Source: an uncultured Lachnospiraceae bacterium (GTDB taxonomy: Bacteria > Bacillota > Clostridia > Lachnospirales > Lachnospiraceae). From it: a stretch of 43,630 nt of DNA. Location: contig CACXDC010000216.1 of NCBI GenBank assembly GCA_902766365.1, positions 1 to 43,630 on the forward strand, in the 5' to 3' direction. The notes beneath the pieces are model-generated. The model was given only the letters and a program-made list of their open reading frames with translations, did no database searches and was not told the origin of the DNA. Numbering within the stretch: position 1 is the first letter of the stretch; each line of letters starts with the position of its first letter. Below are positions 1 through 7,556 of this stretch, piece by piece. The position numbers and the translations under genes were made by a program.

Positions 1-36
1 ATAAAAAGGATATATTTTTGATCCGCATTATGTTAG

Positions 37-75
37 AATAACACTGGTTAGAAAAAGCTAACCGGTGTTATTTTT
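37..75 (+). terminator. Rho-independent terminator of the gene upstream of the window
   Basis: A 15-bp stem (37-51 against 58-72, one G-U pair) with a 6-base loop is followed by a T-rich tail. It would end a transcript entering from the left edge and isolates the gene at 97. The arms are near symmetric and the left side is preceded by A-rich sequence, so it may also work in the other direction. Confidence 0.85.
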
Positions 76-96
76 GTGTGACCAGAGGAGGAAAGA

Positions 97-780
97 ATGA
101 AAGAGGAACAGAAAACAAAAATCATGCAGTTATTATGGTATGGAATCGCAGGAGCAGTGCTTACCATGATCGGGGATTTCCTGCTGCTTGGCGTAGATTC
201 GACCGGAGCAGAAGGAGCCATTTCCCAGTATCTCATGGCAGCAGAAAAGATTTCCTATACGAGGATAGGACTGGCAGGGTTCTTTGGCTTTGTAGGAATA
301 CCGGTTACCGCTTTTGGTTATTATGCGCTGTATCAGATGATGGAGGATCGGAAAAGTGCAGCCGCCAGATGGTATAAGGCTTCTGTTTACGGGTATGTGG
401 CATTTGGCGGAGCCATCCATATCATATGCTGTTATCTGGTAACAGGTATGAAAAAGGCACTGGAAACAGGAACAGAAAGCGGAGATATACTGGCCATGAT
501 CCTGAAGGAGCAGGGTGGATATCTCATCCCCTGTTTTGTTGTCTTTTTTGCTTTTTATCTGATCAATGTCATCATGCTAATTTATATCATAGCGAAAAAG
601 AAAACACCCCTTCCGGGCTGGATGTGGATCTTAAATCCACTTTTTTTCAAGATCCTGATCAATGGATTTGGGAAACTGGGAACCAGTGCATTCTTTAACG
701 GAACAGCCTGCTCCAACATGAGCCTTGGTGCACTGATCATACTGGTGGCATGGATGATTGTGATAAGGAAAAGAAAATAG
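97..780 (+). CDS. DUF6796-like integral membrane protein
   Basis: A 227-residue protein of unknown function. It starts at an ATG seven bases after a strong GAGGAGG ribosome site. About five or six hydrophobic segments are visible, at roughly residues 12-32, 57-78, 92-117, 140-167 and 202-222, and the C-terminus is basic (IRKRK), consistent with a cytoplasmic end. Conserved-looking features are a GDFLLLG motif in the first helix and an Asn/Gly-rich loop near residues 190-205 that also carries a Cys. The overall pattern recalls the DUF6796 family, which is my best guess from memory rather than a search result. It stands alone: a terminator precedes it and a non-coding, decayed stretch follows. 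Nothing in the sequence indicates a substrate or partner. Confidence 0.75.
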   Translation: MKEEQKTKIMQLLWYGIAGAVLTMIGDFLLLGVDSTGAEGAISQYLMAAEKISYTRIGLAGFFGFVGIPVTAFGYYALYQMMEDRKSAAARWYKASVYGYVAFGGAIHIICCYLVTGMKKALETGTESGDILAMILKEQGGYLIPCFVVFFAFYLINVIMLIYIIAKKKTPLPGWMWILNPLFFKILINGFGKLGTSAFFNGTACSNMSLGALIILVAWMIVIRKRK

Positions 781-788
781 AAAAGAGA

Positions 789-884
789 ATGAAGAAACTG
801 ACAAAATATACGCCGGAAAGAACTTTTACCATTGAAAAAGACAGATTTCATGGAACCTATTATAAGCAGGGAAAAGGCCTTTGA
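789..884 (+). pseudogene. Short open frame, probably the decayed 5' end of a lost gene
   Basis: A 31-codon frame opens at ATG 789, just after the stop of the preceding gene. Its start (MKKLTKYTPERTF) and a following charged segment look like the beginning of an enzyme, possibly an acyl-CoA thioesterase/BAAT-type alpha/beta hydrolase, but it stops early. The next roughly 90 bases hold no continuing frame. A remnant is more likely than a working small gene. Confidence 0.3.
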
Positions 885-977
885 GGACACGATGAAGTAT
901 TGAAACAGGAATATGCTGGAAAAATATTGGATAATTGCCGTTAAAATGCCGAATGCCATAAAGTCTAATACGAGTAG

Positions 978-1007
978 CCAGTCTGTGAAAAACAGGCTGG
1001 TCGTTTT
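978..1007 (+). terminator. Rho-independent terminator
   Basis: An 8-bp stem (978-985 against 993-1000, one G-U) with a 7-base A-rich loop is followed by TCGTTTTT. It closes the transcript of the membrane gene at 97 and the remnant behind it. Confidence 0.75.
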
Positions 1008-1081
1008 TATAGAATAAAACGGGACTCCCAGCTTGCTTTTACCCAGAACTTTACCATTAGTTACCTGACATAAAATACAGC

Positions 1082-1098
1082 TTATCGAAAAACGATAA
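1082..1098. promoter_or_regulatory. Perfect 6-bp palindrome just upstream of a promoter, likely an operator
   Basis: TTATCG-AAAAA-CGATAA is a perfect inverted repeat with a 5-base A-only spacer, ending 7 bases before the -35 box at 1106. There is no T-run after it, so it is not a terminator. Its place and symmetry suggest a binding site for a dimeric regulator, which is inference only. Confidence 0.4.
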
Positions 1099-1105
1099 AA
1101 ATTTA

Positions 1106-1134
1106 TTGACAGTCAATCTGCATGGTGATATAGT
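1106..1134 (+). promoter_or_regulatory. Sigma-A promoter with extended -10
   Basis: TTGACA (1106-1111), a 17-base spacer, and TATAGT (1129-1134) preceded by TGA, giving an extended -10. This is close to the full vegetative consensus and drives the two-gene unit 1224-3346. The stretch 1008-1223 otherwise holds no gene. Confidence 0.8.
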
Positions 1135-1223
1135 ACAGTTACATTGAAAGTATCAGGTCATAAAGTCTGAGAATCTGATCATGTTCATCATTGAAACTGT
1201 CAGGCACCGGGAGGAGACTGTAT

Positions 1224-2474
1224 ATGAAAAGGAACAGGAAATTTGTTTACATCGGGCAGATCATAGGATCACTGCTACTGGGAGTGACTGGATCTTTTGT
1301 GATGGGCATGGTCAGAGGAGAGAAAATGCCGGGACTCAGTTATCTCCTGATGGGGTGTCTGTTTTACGCACCATTTCTGTGTTATCCGTTTTTCCTGACA
1401 GCCTATGAAGTCTATCTGCTGATCAGCAGGATGTGCAGACGTACCGGGCAGGAGCCTGTAGAATCGGATCCGCTTTTCTATGATTTCTATGTGATGATGC
1501 TGGCCTTTTTCTATGAAATATTTTATCTCTTTTTGGGAAAAAGTATCGCATTCCGTGCAGACTGGCAGAAGCAGCTGATCAACGCAGAGATGCACACACC
1601 AATTTATACGGGATCAGTACTGACAATACTCGTGATCGCCTGTGTGGCACTGATCGGATTTCTTATCCTGAAGATCAGTGATGCTTCAAAGACACCGCCG
1701 CTTGTTACTGTGCTTGCCATGGCAGCAGTTTATCTTGGAGGTGCTCTGCTTGTGATATTTACCTGGCAGGTATATGCGGACTGGATGGATCTGTATCTGG
1801 TACTGGTTCCGCTGAATTATTTTCTGATCACAGCACGGCTGATCCTTGTGAAAATGGAGGAATACAGGGAGGATCCAAATAGAAGCAGTAAGATTGACAG
1901 CGTTCCTTTCCTTGGGGCTGTCAACCGTCTTTTAAAAGAAGCAAAGAGCTGGCCGGCAGCGGCACTGATCCTGATGTGGCCTCTTCTTGGGATTCTGATC
2001 CTGATTCTGCTGCTGTTTGGACAGGCACCGGATGCAGTGATCAAGGCTTTTACAGAAACCAGTGATTTCAGGCTTTCCATGCGGGTCGCCCCGCAGAATG
2101 TTATGGTGGATGAGCATTATCTCTGCACGGTGGCAGCAGGAGGAGATAGAAAGATCGTGCACCCCATCAGACGGGGGATCCGTCATGGCCATGAGGTGAC
2201 AGTGAACAGGCAGCTCTGTGTTGCCAATGCTTTTGAACAGATCCTGGAGGAGAGGACACCAGAGCTTCACCGGAGAGTACGGCATTTTTATGATACCTAC
2301 GGATTTCCGGTAGCCAGGATGATCCGGAAAAGATGGATTGCAGATCTGGTTTATCTGCTGATGAAGCCGCTTGAATGGTTCTTTGTTATCGTATTGTATC
2401 TGACAGAAGTCCATCCGGAGGACCGGATCGCACTACAGTATACAGGAAAGGGATTACAGGACTTTGCAGGATGA
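1224..2474 (+). CDS. Polytopic membrane protein of unknown function (DUF6688-like)
   Basis: A 416-residue protein. I start it at ATG 1224, which has GGGAGGAG eight bases ahead; an upstream in-frame TTG at 1191 lacks a ribosome site. About seven hydrophobic segments fall near residues 8-30, 37-66, 90-108, 132-156, 163-186, 192-210 and 250-272. After these comes a soluble, His/Arg-rich stretch (about 285-370, with CTVAAGG, RRGIRHGHE and HFYDTYGFP), then a last hydrophobic helix near 372-395. The soluble motif block resembles what I remember of DUF6688. Its stop overlaps the start of the next gene by the four bases ATGA, so the two are translationally coupled and probably act together. No catalytic residues can be assigned. 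Confidence 0.8.
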   Translation: MKRNRKFVYIGQIIGSLLLGVTGSFVMGMVRGEKMPGLSYLLMGCLFYAPFLCYPFFLTAYEVYLLISRMCRRTGQEPVESDPLFYDFYVMMLAFFYEIFYLFLGKSIAFRADWQKQLINAEMHTPIYTGSVLTILVIACVALIGFLILKISDASKTPPLVTVLAMAAVYLGGALLVIFTWQVYADWMDLYLVLVPLNYFLITARLILVKMEEYREDPNRSSKIDSVPFLGAVNRLLKEAKSWPAAALILMWPLLGILILILLLFGQAPDAVIKAFTETSDFRLSMRVAPQNVMVDEHYLCTVAAGGDRKIVHPIRRGIRHGHEVTVNRQLCVANAFEQILEERTPELHRRVRHFYDTYGFPVARMIRKRWIADLVYLLMKPLEWFFVIVLYLTEVHPEDRIALQYTGKGLQDFAG

Positions 2475-3346
2475 AAAAGAACGGATGGATTGTTATTATT
2501 GCTACACTGGTCGCTTTGCTGCTGCCGGCAGCTGGCATACAGATCGCATTACATGGTAAAACAGTGCCGCTTGACAGGGGGCAGCAGGAAACGGACATGG
2601 ATGGAATACAGAGCGGCGAAGCAGTAAACGGAACACAGACTGACACAGCAGGAAATGGGACGCAGACTGATGCAGCAGCGGATGGCACATCAGATGGGAT
2701 GTCTGGAAACCAGAGCCAGGGGCAGGAAGCCGGAGTGGCTCAGAACGATGACGGAAAAGAAAATATATCGGAAGAACCGGCGCCGACTTCTGTGACAGAA
2801 GAGCAGAAAGCTTATTATCTGTCGCTGGAAGCTGCCTGCAGTGATACACTTTCCGATGGCACAGAGATGCGTCTGCTTGCGACAGACAGAGCCTGCGGGA
2901 GCAGCTATTATACACTGATCGGGGTGAAGGACGGTACATGTACCTTTGTCAATACTGATCCGTTTAATGGTTCCGGCGGAGAAGCACTTTTTATTACCTT
3001 TCCTGATCAGGAAACAGAACGGAGAAAGAACATTGGCTATGCCGGGCTTGCCTACAGCGGCGGAAGTCTTGGAAGCTTTTATATCACAGAGGACGGTGGC
3101 AGACATTTTCAGGCACTGGAGATCAGTGAACCGCGGATTCCCCTTTCTGATGATACCACGTACTGTCCCTTTATCATGCCGGAAGAGGTCTATGAAGAGA
3201 ATGGAGCTGTTTATCTTGTCATGGGACAGGGGCCGGATGGAGATTATCATGATGAGACCGGTTATCCAAGCGGCCTGTACCGGGCAGAAGACGGCCGGAC
3301 CTTTCAGTATGTGAAAAGTATATACAGAGAACGGACAGAGGACTGA
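2471..3346 (+). CDS. Membrane-anchored extracytoplasmic protein with an Asp-box-like motif
   Basis: A 291-residue protein starting at ATG 2471 inside the stop of the upstream gene (ATGA overlap). Residues 4-22 form a hydrophobic signal/anchor helix with no lipobox Cys. Residues about 35-100 are a low-complexity linker rich in Gly, Thr, Asp, Gln and Asn with imprecise repeats (NGTQTD), typical of a spacer outside the membrane. The C-terminal part (about 110-291) is beta-rich. Near residue 200 it holds SFYITEDGGRHF, which fits the Asp-box (BNR) turn of sialidase-like propellers, and a second, weaker copy lies near residue 275 (LYRAEDGRTF). One or two Asp-boxes are too few for a full propeller, so a catalytic role is not claimed. 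It is probably the outer partner of the coupled membrane protein. Confidence 0.75.
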   Translation: MKKNGWIVIIATLVALLLPAAGIQIALHGKTVPLDRGQQETDMDGIQSGEAVNGTQTDTAGNGTQTDAAADGTSDGMSGNQSQGQEAGVAQNDDGKENISEEPAPTSVTEEQKAYYLSLEAACSDTLSDGTEMRLLATDRACGSSYYTLIGVKDGTCTFVNTDPFNGSGGEALFITFPDQETERRKNIGYAGLAYSGGSLGSFYITEDGGRHFQALEISEPRIPLSDDTTYCPFIMPEEVYEENGAVYLVMGQGPDGDYHDETGYPSGLYRAEDGRTFQYVKSIYRERTED

Positions 3347-3371
3347 AGTTACCTTCAGTCCTTCGTTTTTT
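3340..3371 (+). terminator. Rho-independent terminator overlapping the stop codon
   Basis: A perfect 9-bp stem (3340-3348 against 3353-3361) with a 4-base loop is followed by TTCGTTTTTT. The stop codon of the upstream gene (3344-3346) lies inside the 5' arm, so the hairpin is built from coding sequence. Confidence 0.85.
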
Positions 3372-3473
3372 CTGATAAGAAAATGTACAGATTCATAAAT
3401 CTGCAGGAAATCGCATACAGTATCCTATATAATGACTGCAGGGTCAGGAACCCGAAAAAGGGGACATACATTT

Positions 3474-4352
3474 ATGGATCAGAAAAAGAAAAATCAGAAA
3501 AAGAAAAATCATCAAACAAAAAGCCAGACTTCTTTCTTACTGCTGCGGTTTCTGCAGGGGGCACTGATCGGTCTCGGAGCCGTACTGCCGGGGATTTCAG
3601 GCGGTGTTTTAAGTGTGGTATTTGGCGTGTACCAGCCCATTATGGAGCTGCTTTCCCATCCGGGATCCGCCATGAAAAAGTATTACCGGATGCTGATCCC
3701 GCTGATCCTTGGCGGTGGCTTCGGATTTGTTGTGGTAGCCAGGATCCTTGGCTTTCTGCTTACCAGATATCCGGATCCTTCGGTCTGTCTGTTCGTGGGA
3801 CTGATCGGCGGCATGCTGCCATCGCTCTTCCGGGAGGCCGGAAAGAAGGGAAGGAAAAAGAGCGATCTGCTGATGACGGCGGTCTGCTTTGGAATCGTCC
3901 TGACACTGCTGAGCTTACTGCAGATCATCCAGGTCAGCATAGCGCCATCCTTTCTCTGGTATCTGTTCTGCGGCTTCTGCATTGCCCTAAGTGTGATCGC
4001 ACCCGGTATGAGCTTTTCCACGCTGCTGATGCCGCTTGGGCTGTATACACCGCTTGTGGAAGGGATCGGAAGACTGGACGCTGCAGTCCTGATACCGGCA
4101 GGGATTGGAGCACTTCTTACCGTGCTTTTGCTGGCAAGGGCAGTCACGGCATTGATGGAGCATCATTATGCCATGGTATTTCATGGGATCGTTGGCATTG
4201 TCATGGCAGCTACACTTGTGATCATTCCTTTCCAGAGCTTTACGGTGAGTACCTTTTCCTGTGTGAACAATCTGCTCTGCCTGGCAATCGGAATTGTGGC
4301 AGCCCTGCTTCTGGATCAGTTTAACCAGAAGATCGAAGTACCTGAGGACTAA
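3474..4352 (+). CDS. popT: DUF368 family undecaprenyl-phosphate translocase (PopT-type)
   Basis: A 292-residue polytopic membrane protein. The DUF368 family was shown (as PopT) to return the lipid carrier undecaprenyl phosphate across the membrane for reuse in peptidoglycan and other surface-polymer synthesis. The family marks are clear: GAVLPGISGG near residue 40 and a second half-repeat with VIAPGMSFST near 180, an internal duplication as expected for an inverted-repeat transporter, plus GLIGGMLPSLF between them. Eight or more hydrophobic segments follow a Lys-rich cytoplasmic N-terminus. I start at ATG 3474 with AAAAGGGG about ten bases upstream; an in-frame codon at 3432 has no ribosome site. 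It stands between a terminator and the holA gene, with a TATAAT at 3428-3433 but no convincing -35. The gene name is given by family, not proven orthology. Confidence 0.85.
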   Translation: MDQKKKNQKKKNHQTKSQTSFLLLRFLQGALIGLGAVLPGISGGVLSVVFGVYQPIMELLSHPGSAMKKYYRMLIPLILGGGFGFVVVARILGFLLTRYPDPSVCLFVGLIGGMLPSLFREAGKKGRKKSDLLMTAVCFGIVLTLLSLLQIIQVSIAPSFLWYLFCGFCIALSVIAPGMSFSTLLMPLGLYTPLVEGIGRLDAAVLIPAGIGALLTVLLLARAVTALMEHHYAMVFHGIVGIVMAATLVIIPFQSFTVSTFSCVNNLLCLAIGIVAALLLDQFNQKIEVPED

Positions 4353-4379
4353 ATGCGATCCGGGAAGCGAAAAAAGAAT

Positions 4380-4407
4380 TGATTCCCTGTGAGGATGTGA
4401 TAAACTG
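4380..4407 (+). promoter_or_regulatory. Possible promoter for holA
   Basis: TTGATT (4380-4385), a 16-base spacer and TAAACT (4402-4407) lie in the gap before holA. The match is moderate. No terminator is seen between the translocase gene and holA, so read-through is also possible. Confidence 0.35.
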
Positions 4408-4447
4408 AGAAGGTAGAATTTTGTAAGGACTTCTGAAGGCAGGACAC

Positions 4448-5422
4448 ATGCAGAGGATCAATGACGATATCAAAACAGGACAACTGAAAAAGATCTACCT
4501 TCTCTGTGGTGAGGAAGCCTATCTCCGGAAGCAGTACAGGGACAGACTGAAGGAAGCCATCATCGGTGATGATACCATGAACTATTATTACCATGAAGGA
4601 AAGGAGCTTTCCGTAGGGGAGATCATTGATCTTTCCGAGACGCTTCCCTTTTTTGCGGAGCGGAGGCTGATCCTTCTGGAAAACAGCGGTCTGTTCAAAA
4701 GCGGCGGTGAAGAACTGGCAGACTATTTAAAGGGGGATACCGGGAGCACCTATTTCGTTTTCGTGGAAGCAGAAGCAGATAAAAGAAGCAGACTTTACAA
4801 GACGGTAAAGGATGCCGGCTATGTGGCCGAGTTCAAGGTGCAGGAGGAAGCAGTTTTAAAGCGGTGGATCGTATCAAGGGTCAGGAAGGAAGGCAAGGAA
4901 ATTTCCGGACAGGCAGTTGATCACCTGATCCGGATGACAGGCACTGATATGGAGACGATCAGCAGGGAGCTTGAGAAGCTGTTCTGCTACTGCCTTGACA
5001 GACAGGAGATCACCAGCAGTGACATGGATGATATCTGCGTGAAGCAGCTGACCAGCCACATCTTTGACATGGTAGGAGCCATCGCCGAGAAGAAGCAGAA
5101 AAAGGCATTATCTCTTTATTATGAGCTGGTGGCACTGAAGGAGCCGCCTATGCGGATCCTGTTTCTCGTGGCAAGACAGTTCAATCTCCTTCTGCAGGTG
5201 AAGGAGCTGAAGAAAAAGGGCTATGCCAATAAGGCGATCGGAGAAAAGGTGGGACTGCCTGCTTTTATTGCCGGAAAATATATGACCCAGGCGGGGGGCT
5301 TTTCAGAGGAAGAACTGAAGGAAGCCCTGAGGGCCTGTGTGGAAGCAGAGGAAGCCGTCAAGACAGGAAGAATGAATGATAGCATGAGCCTTGAGCTTTT
5401 GATTATCAAATACAGCAGTTAA
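4448..5422 (+). CDS. holA: DNA polymerase III delta subunit
   Basis: A 324-residue clamp-loader subunit. Delta opens the beta sliding clamp and, with the DnaX and delta-prime subunits, loads it on primed DNA. Length and layout fit the family: an N-terminal AAA+-like fold beginning with IYLLCGEEAYLR (the degenerate P-loop region typical of delta, which does not hydrolyse ATP), a middle segment with AVDHLIRMTGTDMETISRELEKL (about 158-180) and a C-terminal helical collar domain ending near the stop. The start at ATG 4448 follows a modest GGCAGGA site. In many Firmicutes rpsT lies directly behind holA; here a YqeY-type gene follows after 20 bases instead. Confidence 0.93.
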   Translation: MQRINDDIKTGQLKKIYLLCGEEAYLRKQYRDRLKEAIIGDDTMNYYYHEGKELSVGEIIDLSETLPFFAERRLILLENSGLFKSGGEELADYLKGDTGSTYFVFVEAEADKRSRLYKTVKDAGYVAEFKVQEEAVLKRWIVSRVRKEGKEISGQAVDHLIRMTGTDMETISRELEKLFCYCLDRQEITSSDMDDICVKQLTSHIFDMVGAIAEKKQKKALSLYYELVALKEPPMRILFLVARQFNLLLQVKELKKKGYANKAIGEKVGLPAFIAGKYMTQAGGFSEEELKEALRACVEAEEAVKTGRMNDSMSLELLIIKYSS

Positions 5423-5442
5423 CAGGAAAGGAAGTAACGATC

Positions 5443-5898
5443 ATGAGTATGGCAGACAAAGTACGCAGCGAAATGGTTGCGGCAATGAAAAACAAGGAAA
5501 AGGACAGAAAGGATGCACTTTCCATGCTGCTTTCTGCACTGAAGAACAAAGCCATTGACAAGAGAGAGGATCTGACAGAGGCTGAGGAATTTGAGGTAGT
5601 CAAGAAGGAGATCAAGCAGACGAAGGAAACCATGGAGCTTGCACCGGCTGACAGAGCAGATATTAAGGAAGCCTGTGAAAAGAGACTGGCAGTTTATCAG
5701 GAGTTTGCCCCGGAAGAAATGAGTGAAGAGGCTGTTCTTGCAGAAGTAAAGGCTGTTCTTGCAGCACTTGCTATTGATGCACCTTCCATGAAGGACAAGG
5801 GGAAGGTCATGAAAGAGCTGATGCCAAGAGTCAAGGGAAGAGCAGACGGCGGCATGGTAAATAAGATCGTAGGAGAAGTGCTGAACGGTGAAAAGTAA
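5443..5898 (+). CDS. GatB/YqeY domain protein
   Basis: A 151-residue free-standing YqeY protein. The family matches the C-terminal tRNA-binding tail of the amidotransferase subunit GatB, and its role as a single protein is still not well settled. The sequence shows the usual helical pattern: DKVRSEMVAAMKNKEKDR at the start, the central ETMELAPADRADIKE, and a C-terminal half with VMKELMPRVKGRADGGMVN followed by the final helix, as in GatB tails. The start at ATG 5443 has AGGAAAGGAAG about seven bases ahead; a second Met two codons later is possible. It overlaps the next gene by 11 bases, so the two are probably translated together. Confidence 0.9.
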   Translation: MSMADKVRSEMVAAMKNKEKDRKDALSMLLSALKNKAIDKREDLTEAEEFEVVKKEIKQTKETMELAPADRADIKEACEKRLAVYQEFAPEEMSEEAVLAEVKAVLAALAIDAPSMKDKGKVMKELMPRVKGRADGGMVNKIVGEVLNGEK

Positions 5899-6928
5899 GT
5901 TGACCACTCTCTGCTACATTGAAAAAGAGAACTGTTACCTGATGCTCCACCGTGTGAAGAAGGAACAGGATATCAATAAGAATAAATGGATCGGTGTAGG
6001 CGGTCACTTTGAAGAAGGAGAGAGTCCGGAGGACTGTCTCCTTCGTGAGGTCTTTGAGGAAACAGGCCTTACCCTGACCTCTTACCGGTTTCGTGGGATT
6101 GTAACTTTCTGCAGTGAGAATTATCCGACAGAGTATATGTGCCTTTATACGGCAGATGGGTACACGGGAACCCTGACAGAATGTACAGAAGGAGAGCTTG
6201 CATTTATCGCAAAGGAAGAGATCACGAAGCTGAATCTCTGGGACGGGGACAGGCTGTTCCTTGAACTGTTAAAGGAAGAGAGACCCTTCTTTTCCTTAAA
6301 GCTCTGCTATCACGAGGATGGAACCTGGTACAGGGCGGTACTTGACGGACAGGAGATGGAGCTGTTTGATATCTGCGATGAAAAGGGAGAACCGACAGGA
6401 GAAGTGATGGAGCGGAGCATGGTGCATCATTATGGAAAGATGCACAGGACAGCCCACATCTGGATCGTGAACCGGATGCTGGATGGCTCTTATCAGGTAC
6501 TTCTGCAGAAACGGAGTCAGAAGAAGGATTCCTATCCGGGCTGTTATGATATTTCTTCAGCAGGGCATATCCATGCAGGAGACACCTATCTGCCGTCTGC
6601 ACAGAGGGAGCTTGCAGAAGAGCTGGGAATCGAAGCGGGAGAAGCGGATCTGCAGCTGATCGGATATCACAGGGCAGACTTAAAGACATCCTTTTATGGA
6701 AAGCCGTTTCTGGATCAGGAGATCAGTGCGGTTTATCTTTATGAAAAGCCGGTCCGGATCTCTGATCTTATCTTCCAGGAAAGTGAAGTGGAAAGCGCAG
6801 CCTTTTTTGATCTTGAGGAGGCACTTTCAAGGGTCAGAAACGGCACCCTGCCAAACTGCATCTATGAGGATGAACTGCAGATGGTAAAGGATGCCCTTAT
6901 TTCGATGGGAAAATACCAAGGAGACTGA
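5888..6928 (+). CDS. Tandem Nudix hydrolase (two Nudix domains in one chain)
   Basis: A 346-residue protein starting with GTG inside the end of the YqeY gene. The N-terminal domain (about 1-150) resembles MutT/8-oxo-dGTP diphosphatases and carries a perfect Nudix box, GX5EX7REXXEEXG, beginning GHFEEGE near residue 38. The C-terminal domain (about 160-346) resembles the YfcD/isopentenyl-diphosphate-isomerase branch (DEKGEPTGEV, then HRTAHIWI). Its box begins GHIHAGD near residue 225, with Asp in place of the first Glu but an intact RELAEELG. Two different Nudix types fused in one chain suggest one cleans nucleotides and the other acts on a different diphosphate, but the substrates cannot be read from sequence. 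Its 3' end overlaps the convergent plsY-like gene by 32 bases. Confidence 0.88.
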   Translation: MKSKLTTLCYIEKENCYLMLHRVKKEQDINKNKWIGVGGHFEEGESPEDCLLREVFEETGLTLTSYRFRGIVTFCSENYPTEYMCLYTADGYTGTLTECTEGELAFIAKEEITKLNLWDGDRLFLELLKEERPFFSLKLCYHEDGTWYRAVLDGQEMELFDICDEKGEPTGEVMERSMVHHYGKMHRTAHIWIVNRMLDGSYQVLLQKRSQKKDSYPGCYDISSAGHIHAGDTYLPSAQRELAEELGIEAGEADLQLIGYHRADLKTSFYGKPFLDQEISAVYLYEKPVRISDLIFQESEVESAAFFDLEEALSRVRNGTLPNCIYEDELQMVKDALISMGKYQGD

Positions 6929-7556
6929 CAGAGAGCTTTTCTTCCTGTCTGGCAGCCAGGTGCTTGCCAATGGAGATCAGGGAGATCAGAAGTGCACCGA
7001 GCCGGATGGACAGAAGCGGGACTTCCAGAAATACGGTCAGGGCAAAGCAGCAGAACGTCAGAATGGACCGGTAGAGATGGGGCCTTATGACGATCACGGT
7101 AGAGAAGAAAATATAAAAGAAGGCAAGTGCAAGAAGCGGCGTCAGCATGGGAAAGAGCGCCAGCATCACACCAAAGGAGGCAGCGATCGCTTTGCCTCCT
7201 TTGTGTGCTTTTAAGGGCAGCACGAAATCTTTTCCCTTCGTCAGAAAACGGATCAGATAAAAGAAGGGAAAGGCATGTCCAAGCACCGGGGCAGCCATCA
7301 CAAGAGCAAAGGGAAGGGCAGAGGGATCTACCCGTTTCATGGCCAGAAAAACAGGCAGGAAGGCCTTCATAAGCTCAAGCAGGATGACTGTGCAGCCTGC
7401 AGCAAAGCCGGCATATTTAAAGGCATTTGCAGTGCCTGGATTCCCGTCGTCACTGACCTCACAGATATCCACGTGGCAGAAGCAGAGCGGGATCAGGTAA
7501 GCGTACAGGATGCTTCCGGACAGATAGCCAAGGATGATATAAAACAGATATCTCAT
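6897..7556 (-). CDS. plsY: PlsY-like acyl-phosphate:glycerol-3-phosphate acyltransferase
   Basis: A 219-residue integral membrane protein. PlsY moves an acyl group from acyl-phosphate to glycerol-3-phosphate, the first committed step of phospholipid synthesis. About six hydrophobic segments are present. The three family motifs can be recognised but are divergent: DGNPGTANAFK (about 37-47) in place of the usual SGNIGATN, GHAFPFF (about 93-99) for the glycerol-phosphate loop, and HKGGKAIA (about 117-124). Between the last two lies a longer Lys/Phe-rich insert than in typical PlsY. The start codon overlaps the stop of the glycosyltransferase by ATGA, so these two lipid genes are coupled. Given the altered first motif it could be a specialised paralogue, with the housekeeping copy elsewhere. 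Confidence 0.8.
   Translation of the reverse strand: MRYLFYIILGYLSGSILYAYLIPLCFCHVDICEVSDDGNPGTANAFKYAGFAAGCTVILLELMKAFLPVFLAMKRVDPSALPFALVMAAPVLGHAFPFFYLIRFLTKGKDFVLPLKAHKGGKAIAASFGVMLALFPMLTPLLALAFFYIFFSTVIVIRPHLYRSILTFCCFALTVFLEVPLLSIRLGALLISLISIGKHLAARQEEKLSVSLLGIFPSK

Noticed and set aside
3405-3433. A promoter for the DUF368 gene using TATAAT at 3428-3433.
   Set aside because: No -35-like box lies at 16-18 bases and there is no extended TG; kept only as a remark.
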